Shown here: positions 54,640 through 64,000 of the stretch, piece by piece
Position numbering within the stretch: position 1 is the stretch's first letter
Layout of the letters: each line of letters opens with the position of its first letter
Assembly: GCF_963576675.1 (NCBI RefSeq)
Contig: NC_088917.1
Location: forward strand, 14,908,001 to 14,972,000
DNA: 64,000 nt
Source: Euphorbia lathyris
Lineage: Eukaryota > Streptophyta > Magnoliopsida > Malpighiales > Euphorbiaceae
Direction of reading: 5' to 3'
The notes under the pieces: model-generated
What the model was told of the DNA's origin: nothing
Databases searched by the model: none
What the model saw: the letters and a program-made list of their open reading frames with translations, nothing else
Program-made: the position numbers and the translations under genes

Positions 54640-57050
54640 AATATTATAAATATTATGCAAACCTTGTGATAATGAGATAATCTCTCCTTAAATAATAACC
54701 CCCGCACTATATGGATCAATCAAGTAAGACCTCGTGATCACACACATTTTAGCTGAGACTTGCGCTTTAATTTACGGAATCATAGTTACAACAGGTACAA
54801 CCGTTTCAGGTTAACAACGAACCTCCACCATTAAGCAGCTGCCACATGGGCTCCAACTCAGTTAGGGCACACATTCCAATCATCCTATAAATAAAAGGTA
54901 CATAATATACTAAAATGTAACATTTTTCTTGCTCATTTCAGCTATATACTTTTAAGTATCATTCTGCTAACTTAAGCATCATAGTAGGATCGTCGATTTC
55001 TAGACCTTCCTTGATCCTTTTTCTATCTTGTATCACGCATCGAAAGGATGTCATAAATCTCACCTCAGATTATCACACATTAAATTGGTGTGCAGTGGTG
55101 GATCCCTAAATCATCAAACATACCATCATCGTACCCACCACCAAGGTGATGGTAAAATCTCCCTCAAGAACCCTAGCCAAGATGGAGGAAGGTCTTACAC
55201 GGTGTGTAACATCAGCCACACATCGTGTGAGTCAGGTGCTGGGTGATTGAAGGGTGGAAGATGGATCCACACGACGTGTCAAAGGGGCACACGACATGTG
55301 TGAAGCTTGCTGAGCCCCTAGAATTTCTATGGAAATTCACACGGCGTTCTTTGTAAGTACGAACTATCTTTTTCAATCAAAATACAAAAACTCTCTTGAA
55401 GAGCAAGATTTCTACATTCTAAATTAGATTTATTCCTTATAGTTAAGCTAGTAAATAAACTCTTTATTGATTTAAAATCAAAATCAACTCAATCGTTATC
55501 TGTATCACAAGGTTTAGAACCTTTGTAGACGCCAACAATAACCCACTCGAACTCTTGCATATTACCCCAGAGTTGGCATGCATATGAAAACCTATTTGGG
55601 TTCTATGGATCCAGAATAGAGGAAATTCATAGAAAGAATTACTAAACAACTTATCTGTAATATGTGTTTTGTTCAGGAATGAACATTATCAAGGTCAAAC
55701 ATGCAATAAAGATGGACTTTGTTATTTGTTTTACCGGACATCACATTGTTTGAAGCTTCCCACCCAAGAGAGAGTTGTCTCTGGATTCTCAACATGAAGG
55801 CACAAGGAGTAGATCTAGACGAAAAGAGCCCAACCCTGAGATCTCATCATTCTAAGATGCCGTATAGGGAGCATAATAGAAGAGTGTCCAAGGATTCATA
55901 CTCTCCTCCCCTAAAAGGCCACCATAAAGACATTGTAGATTACTCCAATGAATCAAAATCTTGCAAGTGAAGAAAACCTATCAGGTTGAAGTGAGCCGGA
56001 TCTTATTATCGAGATTGAATAAAGACTGAAGAAAATCTCCAGGGATAAGTTTTAAGGATCGACGGTAGCCTAGAGAGTAGTGATCTAATGAAGTAGAGAG
56101 TGCATAAAAATCCTCATAAGCACATTTTTCTCCTTTTATAGGCTTTTGAAGGAGGATAGTTAAACGACGCAATAAAAGGGTGGCTATTAATCATTACACC
56201 ATTTCAAATTTACTCAAAGGTCGAAACGATACATCAAGAATTCACTCATTAATGACATTGATCAAAGAGAAGAGGCACAATGAGTTAAAATCTGTCAAGA
56301 ATTCAGAACGGTAGCCATCAATTTAGAGAGAGTGTTGCATTTTAACTTCACGTGGTCTATCAACATTTAATACCACTATCCCACACCTCCATTTGTTATC
56401 CTGCCTATATTTCACATTAAGAATGAAGGACATATATGCAAACACGTAAACAAAAGATATTTTCATCTCATGCTAGCACCAAAAGTTAACTTCGATCGAA
56501 TATAAGCTGAAACTTCAGCTAAGAGATCCATCGTTTGTCATCTGCTACAACGAAGGCCTCCAATTTGTGAATATGTGGGGGGAGGGGGGATTCTGATATC
56601 ACACACAATTAAATGTATTGCATGTGGCCGAATGAGGTAATATCTTTCTGGATAATAACCGCCCATGCCACGTGGACCAATTAAGGAAGATCTCGGGATC
56701 ACACACATTCTACCCGTGTATTGTGCCTTGATTTACATAATCACAGTCACGACCGATACAACCGTTTCAGGTTAATATCAAACCTCTATTATTGAACATC
56801 TACCACGTGGACTCCAACTCATTAGGGCGCACAGTCCAATCCTCATATAAATAAAAGATATACAATACATTAAAATGTATCATTTTTCTTGCTCATTTCA
56901 GCTACATACTTTTTAGTATCATTCTCTTTAACTTTGATGACTTAAGTATGAGAATGGATTCGACAGTCTCCGGCCCCACCTTAATCATTTTTCTATCATA
57001 TCTCAGACATCGAAATGACCGTAAGAAGCACACCTCAAATTATCATACAT
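54640..57050 (+). mobile_element. short LTR element without coding capacity (TRIM/LARD-like)
   Basis: Two direct repeats of about 440-460 bp (about 54640-55079 and 56594-57049) share CCGTTTCAGGTTAA, TATAAATAAAAG, TTTTTCTTGCTCATTTCAGCTA and the closing CACCTCARATTATCAYACA. A strong polypurine tract (GTGGGGGGAGGGGGGATTC, about 56575-56593) stands directly before the second repeat, which starts TGATATCACACACA. The internal 1.5 kb holds no gag-pol; an 84-codon plus-strand frame at 55719-55970 is unrecognised. The 5' edge of the first repeat and the primer site are unclear. The repeats are visibly diverged, so this is an old insertion. Confidence 0.6.
54899..55079 (+). promoter_or_regulatory. TATA box and start region in the first LTR-like repeat
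   Basis: TATAAATAAAAGG at about 54885-54897 and its partner at about 56846-56858 (ATATAAATAAAAGA) are conserved between the repeats, as expected for an LTR promoter. The part downstream to about 55079 would be R-U5. Confidence 0.4.
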
Positions 57051-57059
57051 CATCGTATA

Positions 57060-58840
57060 TTTTATATCAAAACCTTAGGCGTAAGATTGGAAATTTAAAA
57101 TGTTTAATATTTAAATTAATCTTAGGGTGGCAACTAATTTAAAAAATCTAATTAATGAATGTTATATGGTTGCTTGTGTCTGGATTCTGGAATGAATAAT
57201 CAACAACTTGCCTTATTTATTATTAAATTTTATCTTAAATTTTGCAGTTTCCTAGATTTGCATATGCATAAGCTGTATTTATAAACAAGAGTCAATTTTA
57301 ATTTTCTTTTTCTTCTAAAATCTAATGAGGAACTAAATATAGTTTATTAAAAAAAAAAATTTGCTTGAATTTTTCAATTTTTGGTCAAATAAGAGTCATG
57401 TTGAATCCAATTTTAGAGATGACTGTATCCAACAAAAAAGTTTTGACTGTTAGAACAATTTATATCTATATCCAAATTTATTAAATAATTTGTTTAAATT
57501 CAATTATATCTCTAAGAAGATAAGAAAAGTTTCTTAGTAACAGTTTGATTTCATTTTTTGAAATTATTTATCACCTTTTAATTCTAAATAGGAGATAAAA
57601 AAAGTGTTTGATATGATTTCGAAACAGTTGCTTTTAGCAAAAAAATCGACTAATATCTATTATCTATCAGCAAACAACTAACTACAACAACAAACATTAA
57701 ATAAGAATGAGTAAACCAAATAAACTCTTAATTTTCTGAAAAAAATATTTTAATAAAAGTACTTATAGTTTGTTAAAGAAATAATAATTATAATTTATTT
57801 TGTTTAAATTTTCAGAAAATATTGAGCTTTTTCTTTTAAATATAGAGCTTTATAATGCTAAATGATATGCTTCAATCAATATTAGATTATTATTTTTTGT
57901 ATGTTTTTAAAGTATAATTTGTTGTTAAAGTTTTTTAAAAATCTAACTACCACATAAAAGACTTGAAAAAATAAGAATCACCTAACATGTTTTTATGTGG
58001 CTTTATAACTGGTTAATTTATAATTTTAACATTAAAAAAAATAAAAGACTAAATTCCTATCTAATTTTTTTTATTGAAAATGCTTATATTGACCATTAGA
58101 TGAAAAAAATACAATTACAATAAAAACAATAAAAACAGTGAAGAATAAAATACCATAAATTACATGCTAAAACCAATAGAAGGAAAGAAAATAACTATAA
58201 AAAGCAAAAAAAAAAAAAAAGTCATAAAATGTCAAAAAAATAAAATAAAATACAAACGAATGGTAATTCATATACTTCTCATAAATCTAGATTCGTAGAA
58301 AAGGAGTTGCAATCCGATCTTCATCATTTAGATCATTTTCGAACATTCAAATCTGAATCATTTATGTTGTTGCAACCACGTAGATCTGTTGATCTATAAA
58401 CAAGATTAACTGTTCCCGCTTTTGCTAAATCCGAAAAAGTACAAATGAAAGAATAATAGAGAGCAGATACAGTTCAGACGGATAAAGAAATCCAATAAAA
58501 TATATGAACACCAACTAAAAAAATAACAACAAAGAAAATACTTAAAATGTAGGAAACGAAACCTGATGGGAGATAAAATTATTTCTTCCTCCTCAAAGTA
58601 GCTCTACAAAAGAGAAAAGTTTGAGACTTGATTAGATTATGAGATTGGAAAAGAAGAGAGGAAGAGAAAATCCTATTTAATTCAATAGTTGATACAATTT
58701 AATTAATTTTTTTTATAAAAATAATTGAATTGCCTTTTAAAATTGTTGTAGGTAGTTGTTTTTCAATTCTAACTTAACTAGGGAGTTATATAACTTTTTA
58801 TATACGTGAGACAATTCTCTTATTTTGAGGTACATTTTGG
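57060..58840. other. AT-rich spacer, no gene
   Basis: Nothing coding is seen. The segment 58270-58590 is an inverted relative of 46840-47110. The rest is homopolymer-rich with scattered short frames. Confidence 0.55.
58270..58590. repeat. dispersed repeat, inverted copy of 46840-47110
   Basis: Shares, in reverse orientation, the GGTTGCA..., TAGATC and GATTTGAATGTTCG landmarks. The age and nature of the element are unknown. Confidence 0.4.
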
Positions 58841-59991
58841 GATTAATTAGATTTTTATTTACATGATACTAAAACCTCACAGTTTAACTGGTGGAGGTTC
58901 AAATCTTGATAACTCTATGTGTACACCCGTTAAGCTCAATAGGCATTCGCGTGATGTGTCACAAATAATAATAAAAGCTATTTTCGCCCTTATTTACCAG
59001 CTTAAACTTTAGATTAAATGGCTCATTTTGAGTTGCACAAAACTAATCGAAAAATTCAAAAATCGATTTTTGAAACCAAAACCAAATCCAAAAATAGGTT
59101 AACCAAAATTGATGGACTAAGTTTCAGTTTTTCATTTTAAAAACTGATGGTTAACCAAAATCGAACAGTAAACTAATTATGTATATATACAAATATAACT
59201 GATGTGGGAAAACTTAAGGAGGATTCCCCATATGAGATTTGAGATAGGAACACCCCTGTAATAAGATAAAGAAAAATGGTCAAAGGAGGGACCGAGAACA
59301 AACGACCTCACTCCAATGTCTAAATTAGCAAAGTTTTGAGGATGAATAAAATAGGGTGATAGAATTCTAAGGTAGAAGAATGATGTACATTGGTTGGGTA
59401 ACTGCTAATTCTATTTATAAGGATCAAGTGATATTTCCAAAATGTATCCATTTCTTATGCCCTTATTGAAATTCACGACAGATGTGGGATAATGTGGGAA
59501 ATAATCCTCTAGTCGGACTACTCAAATTTGGAATGTACCAACTTGGAGTGACATATTTTGGAATCAACATGCTCATCTCATTGTCCCATGTGTATGAAGT
59601 AATTATATATCTTCCATCATTGCATTTGATCAGGACATATTCATTGGTTCATGTGTCATTTCTATTTTAGTTCCTTATTATCAGATGTCTCCCTTTTCAG
59701 ACTATCGAAGTTCTTTAGGGTTTCGACCAAGTTTTATATGTGTCGTGGTTTGGTGAACCAAATGTCTAATTCTAAAGTCTTTATTTCATAAAGGGTCGAA
59801 GGCCCCGAGTTTATGTTGTGTTGGATGTCCTTATATTTAATATAGATGTCATGGAATGGTGCATTTGGGGAACCCCTGTAGTGAGATAACATTTGATTGT
59901 CTGAAAGCTTGAGAAGATGGAAAGATCTGGGTTGGCATGTGATGGCACGACATACGCTCTCAAATCAAATTGACCTCGTTGTGAATGGGCA
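58841..59991. other. spacer with weak repeat fragments, no gene
   Basis: No recognisable protein. GATGTGGGAAAACTTAAGGAGG (59202) and two loosely similar stretches around ACACCCCTGTAATAAGATAA (59250) and GAACCCCTGTAGTGAGATAA (59870) suggest remains of a repeat related to the element at 59992-60195. A tRNA-like stretch at 58875-58920 is discussed among the rejected items. Confidence 0.4.
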
Positions 59992-60195
59992 CCATGTAAC
60001 GATCCGGTCTGGAGTGGGTGGCACCAGGGTAGAAGGTCTAAGCAAGGAGCGATCTTAAAGGATGACGATGGGGGCATGAATTAACTGAATCCCACATCAA
60101 AAATGGAGAGAATGTATCAAAGACTTATTAGTAAGGTGAGAATCTAGTACATACATACGTTTTTTAAAGTCGTATTGGGCTAGGATGTTACATGG
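59992..60195. mobile_element. about 204-bp inverted-repeat element
   Basis: Ends CCATGTAACGATCC and, inverted, CCATGTAACATCC. The interior includes ATCCCACATCAAAAATGGAG-type sequence common in plant repeats. The flanks share GGCAC (59986-59992 region and 60195-60199), a possible 5-bp duplication, but the exact edge is ambiguous. Confidence 0.4.
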
Positions 60196-60317
60196 CACAT
60201 GTCCTTCACTAAGAACTTTTTTATTATTATTTTAAGATGGTTTTCAATTAGGGTTTATAAGCGCCACGTTTGAGCAATTATGTCTTCTAGCCATTATTTT
60301 AGTCCTGACTTCATAGG

Positions 60318-62706
60318 TGTAGACACCGAGTCGGAGGACCTGTGACGAAAACCTGAAAATAAGAGAGCCCATGCAAAAAAAAGGCACGGATCCCCATGCA
60401 AAAAAAAGGGAAGGAGGAAAGGAGAAGAAGGAAAGGAGGAAAGGGAGGGATTTTGGAGAGCTTTCTCACTCTAAACATTTTTAGAGAGAGAGTGAATATT
60501 TTTGAGAAAAATATTTTTTTTCTCAAAAATTCCAAAGTTCCTAAAGTTTAATTTTTACTAAATTTTCATAAAAAAAACGGAAGCTCGCGGTTCGTGGAAT
60601 CAATCGGCTTCGACTGTCAGATACCGAATTTAAGGTATTATCCGATGACTAGACTCTTTTATTTCATTTAATTTATTTTATTCTTCTAGTTATTTTTATA
60701 TTATAGTTTTTATTTATCTAGTTATTCATTTATTTCGTCAATTTTCGTTTCGTATTGAATAAAGTTCGGTTTTGTGTTAAAGTAAAAAACCTCGTTTTGA
60801 TATCCCAATACGAACTGTGATCCGATAAGAAGGTAGTTCGGGTATCGAAAACGTTGTAATTATAAGTTTTTAATTAAAAAAGAAATTTTCAAATAATGTT
60901 TTAAAACAAAAACATCGTTTTAGGAATTTCCGTTTTCAACTATGATCCATTTTTGGTAGTTCGGAAATCCAAAACGATTGAATTAGATTTAATCAAAAGC
61001 TTTTGAATAAATCTGGAAAATATTGGATTGCTGCTGTAATTTGCCATTTCTGTCACTAAATGCTGTTTACCGACGGATTTTCCGTCGGTAAACCTGCTGG
61101 AATGTAAAAAATGCTATTTTGGTCCCTGTTTCTTAACTTTTAAGCTTTTGATCCTTTATATATATATATAGTTATGTAACATATATTTTTTTAAACTATT
61201 TTAGATATATAATGTACATAATTATTTAGAACATTTGTATATCATTTTTTATTCTATTTTCTAAATATAAGTATATGTATATATATATTTCCTTTTTTAT
61301 TCATTTGAATTATATTAGATTTTACTTTGAAGGTTATTTGTTTGGGTATTTTGGGAGATAATTAATAGTATATGTTATTTTTGATATTAAAAGCTATATT
61401 AGTTATGTATATATATAGTTTTGAGATATTTGGGTTATGTTATTAATTATTAAGTGAAACTATTTTGGACAAATGTTATTTTCTTAGTTATGAGATTTAT
61501 TTACTATTTTCACATTTTTAAAGGTATAAATATATTGTATCTATTATTTTCATATACATATAATTTCTTTTAACTCTCATTTTCATATTCTCTTTTTGAT
61601 TTAAATGTATATATATATGCTTAAACTATTTTCTTTATTCTCTTGGCTATTCATGGGTCCATGTTTCGAATGGGCTTTATTTGAGTGTAAACATTAGTTT
61701 AAATGAGTTGATTATTGTAATTATAATAAGTAGAGAGTCCATTAAATAAGAGGGGAAAATAAATCACAAAAAAGAGAGTTTTCAATTGAATTATGTAAAC
61801 TAATGAGTTTTTTTAAGAGGTTTCTAATGTAAATAAATAGAGTCATTTTTGTTAATATTTCAAATCGTTTTCAAAACACCACGTTTTAAAACCTTAATCC
61901 GTTCCAAAGGCGGATTAAAGGATCATTGTAATTAAAATCATTTTCTCTGCGAATAATAGATCTTTTTAAAAGATTTTGTACAAAATAAAATCGACTTGTA
62001 TGTTTAACCACGTTTTCTCATTAAAAGGTTTTTATCTCAAACGTTTTCAAATACTCGAGTCATTTCAACGGCGATTCGGGTAAACTTCATCAAACGGGGT
62101 TTTGAAACGCACCTAAATCGTTCCAACGACGATTAAGGTGTGAACCATGTAAATAAACTCTTTTTGGGAAATAAGTTAGTGTAGAATAAACACACAACAT
62201 AACATTTAAATACGGTTGTAAATAAATCACTTCTTTCTTCCCCCCTCTCTGTGTATGTATAACATAAATGGGTGATTCTTTATTAAGGTGGCTTTTCAAT
62301 AATATATGCTCAAAACGGTTTCTAAAAAGAGAAAGAAAAGGGTTTCAAATGAATTTTAAACTTAAAGAAGTATACGATTAGTCCGTTATCGCCTAACATG
62401 CTGAGTAGGAGGCCGGTGGTTCATAACCGGGCGATGTCGGGGTGCCTAGTAGCCTTTCTCCGGAAAGGAGCTAGCCTTCTCGGCTCGTACCTAAGTTTTC
62501 CGAACCCACACCGGTCTCCCGCAAGGGATCGGTGTTCATTTTCCCATTCGTGGGTGGCGACTCTTCCATATCTCCGAGCTCCGGTCCTGTCGAGCAGCTT
62601 GATTCCACGATTGGTTGCTTTCGGCGCCAATCACCGCTTACGTCGCCATGAGTTTGTCCACCCCCCGGTCCGCCCGGGAGATTAGGCCGCGGTACCTCGT
62701 CTAACA
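60318..62706 (+). repeat. LTR of the Tat/Ogre-like element
   Basis: Starts TGTAGACACCGAGTCGG and ends CGTCTAACA. The first 300 bp are purine-rich, the middle is AT-rich with TATATATATATA at about 61160, and the last 300 bp are GC-richer. A perfect hairpin lies at 61065-61093. Frames seen at 62398-62707 on both strands are by-products of the GC-rich end. Confidence 0.8.
61065..61093. repeat. perfect 13-bp hairpin in the Ogre-like LTR
   Basis: GTTTACCGACGGA and its complement with a 3-base TTT loop. The stem has no mismatch, although the surrounding LTR is AT-rich and otherwise unstructured by eye. Confidence 0.9.
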
Positions 62707-62708
62707 AG

Positions 62709-62726
62709 TGGCGACTCTGCTGGGGA
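62709..62726 (+). other. primer-binding site, tRNA-Arg type
   Basis: TGGCGACTCTGCTGGGGA, two bases after the LTR. This is the primer site of Ogre/Tat elements, complementary to the 3' end of a plant tRNA-Arg. It gives the plus-strand direction. Confidence 0.88.
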
Positions 62727-64000
62727 AGCGAGAAATTTGATTCCGGAAGGCGTGTATTAAGCCCTTAACGGGGACGGATCATTTTACTTCTTTTCGTATG
62801 CATTCATGTGCATTATTGCAAACCCTCTGGGTAATTTCCGCGAAACCTCTAGCGAGAGTCCATTCATCGCTCGAAAGAGGCTAGCGTAAGTTCCCCCTTA
62901 CAGTAAGGCGCCAAAGGGTCCCCATCCATTCGTTAGGGGCGAATTTGTGCGGTCCTGTGAGGTCCCGCGATCAGCCGTGTCAGCATATAGTAGCCTTAGA
63001 AGTTGCCGTAGGATTACCCGTTACTATTTTTGATGTGATAAATGAATCAGTTCGTGTTTTCAAAACGCCGTGATACGTGTCTAAACCTAACATACATAAA
63101 GAAAATGAAACGATACGTTAATATATACTCTTAAACCGGTATACAAACTATCCCAAAAGATTGAAACAACTCGAACTAAAGACGACTTAGTCATCTCGTA
63201 TAAATGAACTTGTGCGACCCGCCTGGTCCCTTTCTGTGTCCCGAAGAAGGCACAGGTTCAGGAAATACGTTATGACGTAAGCACGTATTAGCACGGATCG
63301 GTTTGATATTAAGGATAGTTGTATCTCGATTCAAAAGACTATATTAACGAGTAGCCGTTATTCACATTCTTTAAATAGGTTAGGATGAAACGAAATTATG
63401 ACGGAACGAAAACGAAGAACATTTCTGTTTTGAACGACCCTGTTGTAACGTAAAAAGTTTCGCACAAGTAGCCCGTCCCTTCCGAATAAAAGACGAGCTT
63501 TTACGTTATACCTCGTGTCGTTCTTGAGAGAAATGGACGTGTCCGCAAAGGTGACTAAGAAAATAAAAAAAGAAAAATAAACTAAACGACCAAGAGTCAT
63601 TCCGAGTCTACGATATATATCAATCCCGAGGGTAGTTAAAGAAAATAAACCAATATCGTTGGATACGTGTCTCGAACAAGTATATACCCCGTTTAAAATC
63701 TTGAAGCCGAATCAAACCAAACCGTATAATTGCACCATATGGACGAGACTGCTGGTTTTGACTAACGACTCGATCATTTCGACCGTTACCAAAACTGTAA
63801 GAAATATGGCCCGATGTACGCGTTTGCTTAAATTCGCACCTAAAAGAAAGAAAACGGTGATATCCTCGCGTCGAACAAACACGCGATTCAACAAAACGTT
63901 GATTTTCTATAACCACACTAAGATGATATATCCCGTGGATTGGGAAGAACAACGAATTGTTGCTAGCCGAAAGATTACCGTGCGCTCAAAATAAGACTCA
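62727..64000 (+). other. internal leader of the Tat/Ogre-like element
   Basis: No recognisable Gag or Pol motif. The longest plus-strand frame, 63659-63994 (111 codons), is Lys/Arg/Thr-rich and unrecognised. It could be leader sequence or the decayed start of the first Ogre ORF. Minus-strand frames of similar size overlap it and carry no motif either. Confidence 0.5.

Larger units (their letters stand above)
60318..64000 (+). mobile_element. 5' part of a Tat/Ogre-type Gypsy element, runs off the window
   Basis: A 2389-bp LTR (60318-62706, TGTAGACACCGAG...CTAACA) is followed after two bases by a tRNA-Arg type primer site and 1.27 kb of internal sequence. Very long LTRs together with tRNA-Arg priming mark the Tat/Ogre lineage. 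In Ogre the first ORF begins well downstream, so the absence of Gag in the visible part is not surprising. The second LTR should lie several kilobases to the right of the window. Confidence 0.8.

Noticed and set aside
55719..55970. 84-codon plus-strand frame inside the short LTR element
   Set aside because: Unrecognised and without a zinc knuckle or other Gag feature. Kept as a note in the element entry rather than called a gene.
58875..58920. tRNA-like stretch with a B-box-like GGTTCAAATC
   Set aside because: No cloverleaf could be formed, no matching A box at the right distance, no tail and no TSD. At most a SINE fragment.
62398..62707. Overlapping frames of 69-95 codons on both strands
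   Set aside because: They lie in the GC-richer end of the Tat/Ogre-like LTR. Three mutually overlapping frames without motifs indicate composition rather than coding.

Overview
This is a stretch of a eudicot plant nuclear genome. It is AT-rich and dominated by transposable elements. I can support only one intact host gene: an EIN3-binding F-box protein gene (EBF1/EBF2 type, ethylene signalling) on the minus strand at 36086-39027. It has two coding exons, a 1-kb intron and a probable long 3' UTR. The species cannot be named from the sequence.

Region 1-26.9 kb is a nest of elements whose order can be read from their target-site duplications (TSDs). A 5'-truncated LINE remnant (RNase H end at 1154-2011) was split by a Mutator-like element with TIRs of about 375-390 bp (2022-20408, 10-bp TSD). 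That element carries a piece of an R2R3-MYB gene, so it is a Pack-MULE. It was then invaded twice. First, an 11.5-kb Copia element with a third, env-like ORF (2982-14485, TSD GGTAT) landed beside the MYB piece. Second, a 5.5-kb Athila-type LTR element with no gag-pol (14799-20290) landed inside the right TIR. A nearly full-length LINE with a 15-bp TSD follows at 20706-26910, with both ORFs decayed.

Region 26.9-35.2 kb holds small MITEs, a hAT-like repeat, a Copia RNase H relic and a second LINE relic (29.94-32.79 kb), then about 2.4 kb of AT-rich sequence without a gene. Region 35.2-39.4 kb is the EBF gene. Its intron contains a 290-bp tandem duplication, and an EIN3-type site lies upstream.

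Region 39.4-51.8 kb holds a palindromic MITE (40180-40604), a third LINE relic (41.2-45.2 kb) broken by two solo LTRs related to the Copia element, AT-rich sequence, SINE-like tRNA-related repeats and two more large palindromic MITEs. A compact MULE at 51800-54233 (9-bp TSD TTATTATAA) carries a truncated FAR1/MuDR-like transposase and two GC-rich arrays of 33-bp palindromic repeats. It is the most unusual object here.

Region 54.2-64 kb holds another MITE, a short coding-poor LTR element (about 54.64-57.05 kb), AT-rich spacer, and the 5' LTR (60318-62706), tRNA-Arg-type primer site and start of the internal region of a Tat/Ogre-type Gypsy element that runs off the window.

The genes do not form an operon or pathway. 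The story is one of successive insertions around a single regulatory gene. All family assignments are by eye from motifs; no database search was run.
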